A DNA stretch of 64,000 nucleotides. Origin: Actinomadura cremea (GTDB lineage: Bacteria > Actinomycetota > Actinomycetes > Streptosporangiales > Streptosporangiaceae). The DNA lies in contig NZ_BMRF01000018.1 in assembly GCF_014648495.1 (NCBI RefSeq), forward strand, positions 105,988 to 169,987, in the 5' to 3' direction. Made by a program: the position numbers and the translations under genes. Position 1 is the stretch's first letter, and each line of letters starts with the position of its first letter. Below the pieces are notes generated by a model that had not been told where the DNA came from, did not search any database, and worked only from the letters and a program-made list of their open reading frames with translations. This document shows positions 35,381 to 43,128 of the stretch, piece after piece.

Positions 35381-36696
35381 GGATCCCGTCCCATGTCGGC
35401 TGGAATGTCGGATCGTTCGTCGGCTCGGATCATGTCGATCTCGCGCCCCACGGCCACCACGTCGCCCACCACGACGATCGCCGGAGGACGGACGCCCGCG
35501 GCGGCCATCGCGTCGGCCGCCGTGGCGAGCGTGGCCGCGACGGTCCGCTGGGCGGGCCGGGTGCCGTCCTGGATCACGGCGACCGGCGTGTCGGACGACC
35601 GACCATAGCGCACGAGGGTCTCGGCGATGAGCGGCATCCGCTCGACCGCCATGAGCAGCACGAGGGTGCCGTGGGCGCGGCCGAGCGCCGCCCAGTCGAC
35701 CGTGGACTCGGGGTGGTCCGGCGGGACGTGCGCGGAGACCACGTGGAACTCCTGCGCGACGCCCCGGTGGGTGACCGGGATGCCCGCGGACGACGGCACG
35801 GCGACGGCGCTGGTGATCCCCGGGACGACCGTCACCGGGATGCCGTGCCTGGCGCAGTGCAGCGCCTCCTCGCCGCCGCGCCCGAACACGAACGGGTCGC
35901 CGCCCTTGAGCCGGACGACGAACCGGCCGCGCTTCGCCTGCTCGACGAGGTGGTCGTTGATGCGTTCTTGGGTGACCGTCCGCCCGTAGGGGATCTTCGC
36001 GGCGTCGATGACCTCGACGTCGTCGGACAGTTCGTCCAGCAGTTCGGCGGGGGCGAGCCGGTCGGTGACGACGACGTCGGCCATGGCGAGCAGCTGCCGC
36101 CCCCGGACGGTGATCAGCCCCGGGTCGCCGGGGCCGCCGCCGACGAGCGCCACGCCCACCGGCTTGCGCCGCGACTCCCGCGACTCGAGGGCGCCGTCGC
36201 GCAGCCCGTCCACCACGGCGTCGCGGATGCCCGCCGCGCGCCGCGGATCGCCGCCGAGCAGCACCCCGACCGTCGCGTCCCCGGCGTGGCCGCTCGCGGG
36301 CGTCCAGGCGGGGGACGACTCGGCGTCGTCGGCCCGCACCGACCAGATCCGCGCGGCCTCGGCCTCGGCGACGACGGCCCCGTTGACCTCGGCGTCGTCG
36401 GTGACGGCCTGCACGAGCCACGCCCCGGCGCAGTCGCCGGGGGTGTAGGGGCGGTGGTGCCAGCCGACCCGGCCGTCGTCGATCAGCGCCTCCAGGGACG
36501 CGGTCACCTCGGGGGACACCAGCACGACCTCGGCGCCGGCCGCCAGCAGCGCCGGAACGCGGCGCTGGGCGACCCGTCCGCCGCCGACGACGACGACGCG
36601 TCGCCCGGTGAGTCGCAGGCCTAGCAGGTACGGGGGCACGTCGGGAAATCTCTCGCTCGTACGGTCGGGGTACTTGCGGGCGCCGGTGACCGACAA
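35377..36696 (-). CDS. cobA: Uroporphyrinogen-III C-methyltransferase with precorrin-2 dehydrogenase domain
   Basis: The protein has 439 residues. Residues 20-165 form a Met8/CysG-N dehydrogenase-chelatase domain (RRVVVVGGGRVAQRRVPALLAAGAEV). Residues 180-420 form the SUMT methylase (VALVGGGPGDPGLITVRGRQLL, VVVTDRLAP, RLKGGDPFVFGRGGEEA, GITSAVAVPSSAGIPVTHRG). It makes precorrin-2 and possibly siroheme. The frame opens with TTG at 36696; a GTG at 36639 (VPPYLLGLRLTG) is an equally good start. The 97-base gap before it may hold its own promoter. It overlaps dynA by four bases. Confidence 0.93.
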   Translation of the reverse strand: MSVTGARKYPDRTSERFPDVPPYLLGLRLTGRRVVVVGGGRVAQRRVPALLAAGAEVVLVSPEVTASLEALIDDGRVGWHHRPYTPGDCAGAWLVQAVTDDAEVNGAVVAEAEAARIWSVRADDAESSPAWTPASGHAGDATVGVLLGGDPRRAAGIRDAVVDGLRDGALESRESRRKPVGVALVGGGPGDPGLITVRGRQLLAMADVVVTDRLAPAELLDELSDDVEVIDAAKIPYGRTVTQERINDHLVEQAKRGRFVVRLKGGDPFVFGRGGEEALHCARHGIPVTVVPGITSAVAVPSSAGIPVTHRGVAQEFHVVSAHVPPDHPESTVDWAALGRAHGTLVLLMAVERMPLIAETLVRYGRSSDTPVAVIQDGTRPAQRTVAATLATAADAMAAAGVRPPAIVVVGDVVAVGREIDMIRADERSDIPADMGRDP

Positions 36697-36793
36697 GTTT
36701 CTTCGTTCAGCAACGTTACTCGGCTTGGCGAGTCCATGGAGAGGGGCTCCGGCGAGTCGATAGCCGAGCGTGACTCAGGCCGTGATCAGGTCG

Positions 36794-38611
36794 TTACGGT
36801 GCCGCGTCCTTCCCGCTGACGCCCGCCGAATCGAACGTGGCGACCTCGTGCAGCACCCGAACCGCGCCCTGGACGAGCGGCAACGCCAGCAGGGCGCCGG
36901 TCCCCTCACCGAGCCGCAGCTCCAGGTCGACCAGCGGGCGCAGGCCGAGATGCTCGATGGCCGCGGCGTGCCCGGCCTCGGCGGAGCGGTGCCCGGCGAC
37001 GCAGGCGTGCAGGGCGTCCGGGCTGAGCGCGGCGGCGGCGAGGGCGGCGGACCCGGCGATCACGCCGTCCAGCACGACGGGGACGCGCAGGGCGGCGGCG
37101 CCGAGGACGAACCCGGCGAGCGCGGCGTGCTCGAGGCCGCCCACCGCGGCCAGGACGTCCAGCGGGTCGCGGTCGCGGGCGCCGCCGGCGAGGCCGTGCC
37201 GGACGAGCGCCGCGCGGACGATCTCGACCTTGCGGGCGTGCGTGGCGTCGTCCACGCCCGTCCCCCGGCCGGTGACGCGCTCGGGCGGCAGGCCGGTGAA
37301 CGCGGCGATCAGCGCGGCGGACGCGGTGGTGTTCGCGATGCCCATGTCGCCGGTGACCAGGCAGCGGGCGCCCGCCGACACCAGCTCGCGGGCCACCTCG
37401 ATGCCGGTCTCGACGGCCCGGCGCACCTGCCCGCCGGTCATCGCGGGCTCCCGGGTCATGTCTGCGGTGCCGCGCGCGATCTTCCGGCGGAGCAGCCCGG
37501 GGGCGGCGTCCAGCTCGGCGGCGACGCCGACGTCCACGACGCTGACCTCGGCGCCGACCTGCCCGGCGAACGCGTTGACGACCGCGCCGCCCGCCAGGAA
37601 GTTCGCGACCATCTGCGCGGTGACCTCCTGCGGCCAGGGGGTCACCCCCTGGGCGTGGACGCCGTGGTCGGCGGCGAACACCGCGACGGCGGCCGGTTCG
37701 GGCAGCGGCGGCGGGCACCGCCCGGCGAGCCCGGCCAGTTGGACCGACACGTCCTCCAGCACCCCGAGGGATCCCGGCGGCTTGGTGAGGCGGGCCTGGT
37801 GCTCGCGGGCGTCGCGGATCGCGGCCCCGTCCGGCGGCGCGATCGCGGCGACCGTCTGCTCGATCATGTTCACGGCGTCCTCCCCGGGCAGCGCGCGCCG
37901 CCCGTACTCCTCCTCGTGCACGGCCCACGCGAGGGGCCGGCGGCGCGCCCAGCCGGTCTGCGCGAGCACGGGCGCGGGCGGGAACCCGGCCACGTGCCCG
38001 ACGCACAGGTAGGCGACGATCTCGACGTCGGCGGGCAGGTCCAGTTCGGCGGCCAGTTCGCGCTCGTCGAAGAAGCTGACCCAGCCGATGGCGAGCCCCT
38101 CGGCGCGGGCGGCCAGCCACAGGTTCTCGACCGCGCACGCCACCGAGTACTGGGCGGTGCGCGGCTGGACGTGGCGGCCCAGCGGGTTCCGGCCGCCGCG
38201 CGTGGGGTCGCAGGTGACGACGATGTTCACCGGCGCCTCGCGGATGGCCTCCACCTTGAGGCCGTCGAAGCGGGCGGCGCGCGCGGGCGGCAGCGTGGCC
38301 GCGTACCCGTCGCGTTGACGTTCGGCCAAGGCTCGGATGCGTTCGCGCCTGGCGGCGTCGCGGACGACGAGGAAATCCCACGGCTGGGTCAGGCCGACGG
38401 ACGGTGCGCGATGCGCGGCCTCCAGGACGCGTGTGAGGACGTCATGATCGATGGGGTCGGGCAGGAAACCGTCCCGGACGTCGCGTCGTTCGGCGATGGC
38501 GCGGTAGACGGCTTGACGTTCGTCCCACGCGAACGCGTGCGCGGAGTCACCGGGCGCGGGAGCCCGCATCCCGAGGTCGTCCCGTTCGGGGCGGTCAGAT
38601 GCCGAGTTCAC
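36794..38611 (-). CDS. bluB-cobT: Fused BluB-CobT: DMB synthase and DMB phosphoribosyltransferase
   Basis: The 605-residue protein has a BluB domain at about 20-235 (AIAERRDVRDGFLPDPIDHDVLTRVLEAAHRAPSVGLTQPWDF and ENLWLAARAEGLAIGWVSFF), which makes 5,6-dimethylbenzimidazole from FMNH2. A CobT domain at about 255-600 (RLTKPPGSLGVLEDVSVQLAG, FAADHGVHAQGVTPWPQEVT, GDMGIANTTASAAL) activates it to alpha-ribazole phosphate. The fusion joins consecutive steps of lower-ligand assembly. A GTG at 38611 with GGAGG seven bases upstream overlaps cobC by 17 bases; the ATG at 38569 has no such site. Confidence 0.92.
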   Translation of the reverse strand: MNSASDRPERDDLGMRAPAPGDSAHAFAWDERQAVYRAIAERRDVRDGFLPDPIDHDVLTRVLEAAHRAPSVGLTQPWDFLVVRDAARRERIRALAERQRDGYAATLPPARAARFDGLKVEAIREAPVNIVVTCDPTRGGRNPLGRHVQPRTAQYSVACAVENLWLAARAEGLAIGWVSFFDERELAAELDLPADVEIVAYLCVGHVAGFPPAPVLAQTGWARRRPLAWAVHEEEYGRRALPGEDAVNMIEQTVAAIAPPDGAAIRDAREHQARLTKPPGSLGVLEDVSVQLAGLAGRCPPPLPEPAAVAVFAADHGVHAQGVTPWPQEVTAQMVANFLAGGAVVNAFAGQVGAEVSVVDVGVAAELDAAPGLLRRKIARGTADMTREPAMTGGQVRRAVETGIEVARELVSAGARCLVTGDMGIANTTASAALIAAFTGLPPERVTGRGTGVDDATHARKVEIVRAALVRHGLAGGARDRDPLDVLAAVGGLEHAALAGFVLGAAALRVPVVLDGVIAGSAALAAAALSPDALHACVAGHRSAEAGHAAAIEHLGLRPLVDLELRLGEGTGALLALPLVQGAVRVLHEVATFDSAGVSGKDAAP

Positions 38612-39629
38612 CCATGACCTCCAGGAGTGCCTCATTGGACGAGCGGTCGCGCACGGCGATGCGGAGCCAGTCGGGGCCGAGCCCGGGGAAGGTGTCTCCG
38701 CGCCTGACCGCATAGCCACGCTGCCGGAGCAGTGCCCTGATGCCGAGTGCGTCCGGAATGCGAACGCAAAGGAACGACGCGCGCGCGCCCGGAACGACGT
38801 ACAGGCCGCGCCCGGTCAGTTCGGCGGCCAGCCGGTCCCGTTCGCTTCCCAGTTCGACGGCCCACTTCTCGGCCTCCGCGACGGCCTCGGGCGCGGAGCA
38901 CTCCTCGACCGCGACGAGCGCGGGCGTGGACACCGCCCACAGCGGCTGCGCCTCCGCCAGCCGGTCGACGAGTCCGGGCGCGGCCAGCACGTATCCGGCG
39001 CGGAGCCCGGCCAGGCCCCACGTCTTGGTCAGCGACCGGATGACCACGACCCCGGCGGGCAGCCGCGCGGCGAGCGTCTCGGGCTCGCCGGGCACGCAGT
39101 CCATGAACGCCTCGTCCACCACGACCGTCCGGCCGGGACGGGCGAGCGCCGCGACCGCCGAGGCCGGGTGCAGCACCGACGTCGGGTTCGTCGGGTTCCC
39201 GATCACGACGAGGTCGGCGCCGTCCGGCACCGCGGCGGGGTCGAGCGTGAAGTCCCCGCCCAGCACGACGCGCTCGACGTCGTGCCCGGCCGCCCGCAGC
39301 GCGGCCTCCGGCTCGGTGAACTGCGGGTGCACCACCACGGCCCGCCGCGGCTCCAGCACCCGCGCGAGCAGCACGAACGCCTCGGCGGCGCCCGCCGTGA
39401 GCAGCACCTCCTCGACCGACCGGCCGTGCCGCCGCGCCACCGCGCGCCGCGCCGCCCGCGGGTCGGGGTAGGCGGCCAGGTCGGCGACCGACGCCCGGAT
39501 CCGCTCGGCGAGCCAGGCGGGCGGCATGCCCGTCCGCACGTTCACGGCGAAGTCGGCGAGGCCGTCGCCGACCTCCGCGTCCCCGTGGTGCCGCAGATCG
39601 ATCCCGCGCGCCGTCGTGTCGGCGGTCAT
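38595..39629 (-). CDS. cobC: Threonine-phosphate decarboxylase-like aminotransferase (CobC/CobD)
   Basis: The protein is 344 residues, fold type I PLP-dependent. LADFAVNVRTGMPPAW marks the CobC/CobD N-terminus. TAGAAEAFVLLARVL, VIGNPTNPTSVL and VVVDEAFMDCVPG follow, and the PLP lysine is in SLTKTWGLAGLRAGY. It should make aminopropanol phosphate for the nucleotide loop of B12. The ATG overlaps the cobH stop (ATGA). Confidence 0.92.
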   Translation of the reverse strand: MTADTTARGIDLRHHGDAEVGDGLADFAVNVRTGMPPAWLAERIRASVADLAAYPDPRAARRAVARRHGRSVEEVLLTAGAAEAFVLLARVLEPRRAVVVHPQFTEPEAALRAAGHDVERVVLGGDFTLDPAAVPDGADLVVIGNPTNPTSVLHPASAVAALARPGRTVVVDEAFMDCVPGEPETLAARLPAGVVVIRSLTKTWGLAGLRAGYVLAAPGLVDRLAEAQPLWAVSTPALVAVEECSAPEAVAEAEKWAVELGSERDRLAAELTGRGLYVVPGARASFLCVRIPDALGIRALLRQRGYAVRRGDTFPGLGPDWLRIAVRDRSSNEALLEVMGELGI

Positions 39630-40240
39630 CGCGCCTCCTGCTGGTACAGGAGGGCGTTGACGGCCGCGGCGGCGACGGCGGAGCCGCCCTTCTCCGACAC
39701 GTTGCTGAGCTGCGGCAGCCCGCTGGCGCGCAGCGCCTCCTTGGCCTCGGCGGCGCCGACGAACCCCACCGGCACGCCGATCACCAGGGCCGGGCCGACC
39801 CGGCGGTCGATGATCTCGAAGATCGACTCGGACGCCGACCCGACGACCCACACCGCGCCGGGCCCCACGTCGGCGTACGCGAGCCGGACGGCCGCGGCCG
39901 GACGGGTGATGCCCGCGGCCCGCGCCATCCGCGCGGCGGCCGGATCGGCGGCGTGGCAGACGGTCTCCCGCGCGCTGATCCCGGCCGCGACCATGCCCTC
40001 GTCGGTCACGATCGGCGCGCCCGCGCGCAGCGCGGCCCAGCCCCGCTCGAGGGACTCCTCGCTGGTCACCAGGTCGACCGCGTACTCGAGGTCGGCGGTG
40101 GCGTGGATGACCCGCTCGGCCACGGCCCGCCACAGCGGCGGCATCGGGGACAGGTCGACGCGGGACCGCAGGATCTCATACGACCGGATCTCCACCGGAT
40201 GCGGCTGGCGTACGCTCACAGGAGCCTCCTGCTGGGTCAC
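39626..40240 (-). CDS. cobH: Precorrin-8X methylmutase
   Basis: The 204-residue protein is a CobH/CbiC with RSYEILRSRVDLSPMPPLWRAVAERVIHATADLEY, ADPAAARMARAAGITR and RVGPALVIGVPVGFVGAAEAKEAL, and it moves the C11 methyl to C12 to give hydrogenobyrinate. HATADLEY contains the catalytic histidine. Three starts compete: TTG at 40246, GTG at 40240 (GTGA overlap with the previous stop, chosen by operon habit) and GTG at 40219 with AGGAGG five bases upstream. Confidence 0.93.
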   Translation of the reverse strand: MTQQEAPVSVRQPHPVEIRSYEILRSRVDLSPMPPLWRAVAERVIHATADLEYAVDLVTSEESLERGWAALRAGAPIVTDEGMVAAGISARETVCHAADPAAARMARAAGITRPAAAVRLAYADVGPGAVWVVGSASESIFEIIDRRVGPALVIGVPVGFVGAAEAKEALRASGLPQLSNVSEKGGSAVAAAAVNALLYQQEAR

Positions 40241-40818
40241 GGGCAATCCTCGCTGTCGCCGTCCCCGGGCGCGTCCCGCTCCGGGAGGAAGTACCAGGGT
40301 TTCACGGCTTCCGCACCGTTTTGCCGGGATACGCGCACTGCATCCCGATGATCACCGACGTGGCCCGCTTCGCCCGACTCGGCTCGGACGGACGCGCCGC
40401 CGTCCGGCTCGGCGCCCGGCCGGCCGGCGACGGCCGCGGCGAGGGCGGCCGTCGCGTACCGGGACGCGCGCTTGGGGACCGCGAGGCGGACGTCGGCGCC
40501 GCAGAACGCCCGCGCGGCGTGCAGGGCGGCGGCCTCGGCGACGCTCGCGGTGCCCGTCCGCGTCCGCACGGCATCGGACGGGTTCGGCACCTCGACCCGC
40601 GCCAGCACCGGCACCGGGTAGACGACCAGGGGGATCCCCCGGTCCCGTGCGGCGGCGCGGACGGCGGGCTCGCCGCCCCGCCCGGCCGCGGTCGCGACGC
40701 ACCAGACGGCGCCCGGACGCACGCCCGCCTCGTGCAGGACGGCGTCCAGCAGGGCACCGACCTCGTCCACGTCGGCCGACGTGGACGCTCCGGCCCCGAT
40801 CACCGCGCGGTGCGTCAC
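40237..40818 (-). CDS. cobE: CobE / CbiG C-terminal-domain protein
   Basis: The protein has 193 residues. VIGAGASTSADVDEVGALLDAVLHEAG, VWCVATAAGRGGEPAVRAAARDRGIPLVVYPVP and VAEAAALHAARAFCGADVRLAVPKRASRYATAALA follow the CobE/CbiG-C pattern. The N-terminal CbiG domains are absent, as in stand-alone CobE. The 65-residue tail is Gly/Ala-rich and ends KPWYFLPERD. It overlaps both neighbours by four bases (GTGA each). Confidence 0.82.
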   Translation of the reverse strand: MTHRAVIGAGASTSADVDEVGALLDAVLHEAGVRPGAVWCVATAAGRGGEPAVRAAARDRGIPLVVYPVPVLARVEVPNPSDAVRTRTGTASVAEAAALHAARAFCGADVRLAVPKRASRYATAALAAAVAGRPGAEPDGGASVRAESGEAGHVGDHRDAVRVSRQNGAEAVKPWYFLPERDAPGDGDSEDCP

Positions 40819-41744
40819 AGCGGCGGCGTCCTCTCGACCGGGCGGACGGGTCTCGACGGGGGCGCGGGCGGCTCCGGGACCGCGCGGCGGGCCCAGACGA
40901 CGGTCGCGGGCGGCCGTGCCCGGCGCGAGGGAAGCGGAACGGTGCGGAAAGTCACCGCCTCGGCGGTGAAGCCCGCTTCGGCCAGAACATCCACGATCTC
41001 CGGGACGCGGCTTTCGTCCGCCGTCGCGACGAGGCGGTGCAGGGCCCGCGCGGCGCAGGCGCGGGCGGCGGCGGGCTCCGCGCCCGCGAGGAAGACCGCG
41101 TCCGGGTCCGGGAGATGGTCGAGGACGGACGGGAGCGTGCCGCGCGACACCGCGACCCGCACGCGGCGGGCGCGGACGGCCGCGCGGATCCGCTCGCAGG
41201 ACTCCGCGTCGGCCCCGACGGCGACCGCGGCCGCGCCGAACCGGGCGCAGTCGGCCGCGATCGAGCCGTCGCCCGATCCGATGTCCCACACCAGGTCGCC
41301 CGTCCGCGGGCCCAGCCCGGCCAGGACGAACGCCCGGGGCTGCGGAGCGAGGGCCGCACCGGCGACGCCGTCCAGGGCCCAGCCGTCGGGACCGGGCGGT
41401 CGCGCGATCCAGCCGGGTGCGTCCGGCGGGCGGCGCTCGTCGAGGACGAGCACGACCTGCGGGGCGTTCCAGGGGCGCGTCGTCGCCTCGGCCGGACGGA
41501 CGCGCACGACGCGTTCGTCCGGCCCGTCGAGGTCCTCGCAGACGACGAACGTGCGCGGGGTCTGCGGGAACAGCGCGCGCGCCAGTTCCGCTGGGCCCGC
41601 GCCAGGAACGGTCAGCACCGCGACCTTCGGATGGGCACGGCACGCGTTCACCGCACGCCGCAGCTCGTGGGCCGACACGATCAGCGCGTCTTCCCAAGGC
41701 AGGCCGGCGCGCGCGCACGCGCGGACCACGAGTGATCCGTCCAT
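40815..41744 (-). CDS. CbiE C-terminal half fused to CbiT (CobL lacking its N-terminal half)
   Basis: The protein has 309 residues, whereas full CobL is about 400. Residues 1-110 (VRACARAGLPWEDALIVSAHEL, KVAVLTVPG, LDGPDERVVRV) align by pattern with the C-terminal lobe of CbiE, after its PGVSS turn. Residues 115-290 are a complete CbiT methyltransferase (DLVWDIGSGDGSIAADCARFG, RGTLPSVLDHLPDPDAVFLAG). The CbiE N-terminal lobe with the GxGPGDPE and GDPGF motifs is missing and its equivalent appears in the GNAT fusion two genes upstream. The ATG at 41744 starts two bases after the previous stop; a longer frame to 41906 overlaps that gene. Confidence 0.8.
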   Translation of the reverse strand: MDGSLVVRACARAGLPWEDALIVSAHELRRAVNACRAHPKVAVLTVPGAGPAELARALFPQTPRTFVVCEDLDGPDERVVRVRPAEATTRPWNAPQVVLVLDERRPPDAPGWIARPPGPDGWALDGVAGAALAPQPRAFVLAGLGPRTGDLVWDIGSGDGSIAADCARFGAAAVAVGADAESCERIRAAVRARRVRVAVSRGTLPSVLDHLPDPDAVFLAGAEPAAARACAARALHRLVATADESRVPEIVDVLAEAGFTAEAVTFRTVPLPSRRARPPATVVWARRAVPEPPAPPSRPVRPVERTPPL

Positions 41745-41746
41745 GC

Positions 41747-42196
41747 CTACCGCGCCATGCGCCCGAACATGCCGACCATGCGCTCCCCCGCGGCGTCCAC
41801 CAGCACCACCTGGGCGGCCACGGACTCGGCCCGGCGTTCCAGCTCGCCCGCCGTGCGGCGGCACAGCTCGCGGCCGCACGGCCCGAGCCGTCCGGCGGCG
41901 TCCCACAGCTCGTAGGCGCGGCCCGGATCGGCGGCGGCGTCGGCGGCGGCGACCTCGGCGGCCAGCGCGTCACCGCCGTCCATGTCGGCGGTGATCTCCC
42001 CCAGCACCGGGCCGACGATGGCGGCCTGGTCGGCCATCCCGGCGACGAGGACGACCTGCCGCAGCCCGCGCCCGGCGGCCTCCCGCAGCGCGTCCAGGTC
42101 GACCGGCGCGAAGCAGCCGTCCGGCAGCTTCGGCAGCATCCGCCGGGCCGCGTTTCCGGCGCCGCTCCCGTACATCACCAGCGTCTCGTCGATCAT
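41747..42196 (-). CDS. CbiD C-terminal-like fragment, 149 residues
   Basis: The pattern VMYGSGAGNAARRML, GLRQVVLVAGMADQAAIV, a DGGDALAAE segment, then ELERRAESVAAQVVLVDAAGERM resembles the last 150 residues of CbiD (cobalt-precorrin-5B C1-methyltransferase). In CbiD these are a GNFIG-like loop, VLLVGHIGK and EVVLFD.DG. The N-terminal 200 residues of CbiD are absent. The match is by eye and moderate. The ATG overlaps the stop of the GNAT fusion (ATGA), and the reading frame is intact with high GC at third positions, so it is expressed rather than decayed. Confidence 0.55.
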   Translation of the reverse strand: MIDETLVMYGSGAGNAARRMLPKLPDGCFAPVDLDALREAAGRGLRQVVLVAGMADQAAIVGPVLGEITADMDGGDALAAEVAAADAAADPGRAYELWDAAGRLGPCGRELCRRTAGELERRAESVAAQVVLVDAAGERMVGMFGRMAR

Positions 42197-43128
42197 GCCC
42201 GTCCCTCCCCGTCGTGGGCGACGAGCTTCGCGGAGGGACGGTCCGCGGACGGCGGCGGCACGCCGGGGTACGGCGGATCGATCAGCACGTCGGGCCGCGC
42301 CGCCGCGACGCCGCGCGCCGCGTCCCGGAACGAACCGGGGTCGCCGAGCGCGAACGCGACCGTCCGGGCGCCGTCGTCCAGGGCGGCGAGCACGGCGGCG
42401 GCGGGGTCGCCGTCCACCCGCCGGAGCCGGGTCGTGTGCGCGCGCACGGGAGCCTCGGGCGCATCGGTGAGGAGCACGGCGTCGGCCTCGTGCAGCAGCC
42501 GCAGGGCCCGCACGGTGACCAGTTCGGGATCGCCCGGACCGACGTCCACGGGCACCAGGCGCGCGGGCCGCTCGTCCCGCACGTCCGGGGCGATGCGGCT
42601 GAACACGAACATGTCCTGGTTGACGCCCCCGTCGTCACGCTCCCCGCCGCGCGCGCGTCCCTCCCGCCAGAACCGGGCCTTCTCCGCGACCCGGATGGAC
42701 GGCCCGTTGCTCGTCAGGGCGCGCAGCTCCACCCGGTACAGGCCGCAGTCGCGCAGCGCCCAGTCCGACACCAGGCTGAGCGCCTCCGTCGCGTACCCGT
42801 TCCCGCGCGCGCTTGGCCGCATCCCGTATCCGACCTCGCACGTTCCCTGCGACCAGTCGACCTTGAACAGCCCGATCGTCCCGAGCAGCGCGCCGTCCGC
42901 GCCGGTCACCGCGAGATGCAGCCCGAGGCCGTACTGCTGGACCTTGTGGATGCCCTCCCGCAGGAACCACGCGATCGACTCCGCGTTCAGCGCCTGGGGG
43001 AAGTTGGGGGGGAGCCAGTCCTCCTGGGCGCGGATCACCTCGATCAGGCTCGCCGCGTCGTCCAGGCCGAACGGCCGCAGGACGGTCCGCTCCCCCTCCA
43101 GGCGCACATTTCCCTCGAAGGCGTTCAA
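42193..43128 (-). CDS. GNAT acetyltransferase fused to a CbiE-like N-terminal half
   Basis: The protein has 311 residues. Residues 1-185 are a RimJ-like GNAT (LRPFGLDDAASLIEVIRAQEDW, YGMRPSARGNGYATEAL, VELRALTSNGPSIRVAEKA). Residues 190-290 are the N-terminal lobe of a tetrapyrrole methylase: VDVGPGDPELVTVRALRLLHEADAVLL, then 60 residues later FALGDPGSF and DVLIDPPYPGV, where it stops. The spacing and GDPG fit CbiE best. The start is TTG at 43128, overlapping the cobB stop (TTGA), with GGGAG upstream. What the acetyltransferase acts on is unknown. Confidence 0.75.
   Translation of the reverse strand: MNAFEGNVRLEGERTVLRPFGLDDAASLIEVIRAQEDWLPPNFPQALNAESIAWFLREGIHKVQQYGLGLHLAVTGADGALLGTIGLFKVDWSQGTCEVGYGMRPSARGNGYATEALSLVSDWALRDCGLYRVELRALTSNGPSIRVAEKARFWREGRARGGERDDGGVNQDMFVFSRIAPDVRDERPARLVPVDVGPGDPELVTVRALRLLHEADAVLLTDAPEAPVRAHTTRLRRVDGDPAAAVLAALDDGARTVAFALGDPGSFRDAARGVAAARPDVLIDPPYPGVPPPSADRPSAKLVAHDGEGRA

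Noticed and set aside
40815-43128. Simple pseudogene remnants of cobL and cbiD
   Set aside because: Frames are intact, third-position GC is high, and starts and stops are coupled by four-base overlaps, which decay would not preserve.
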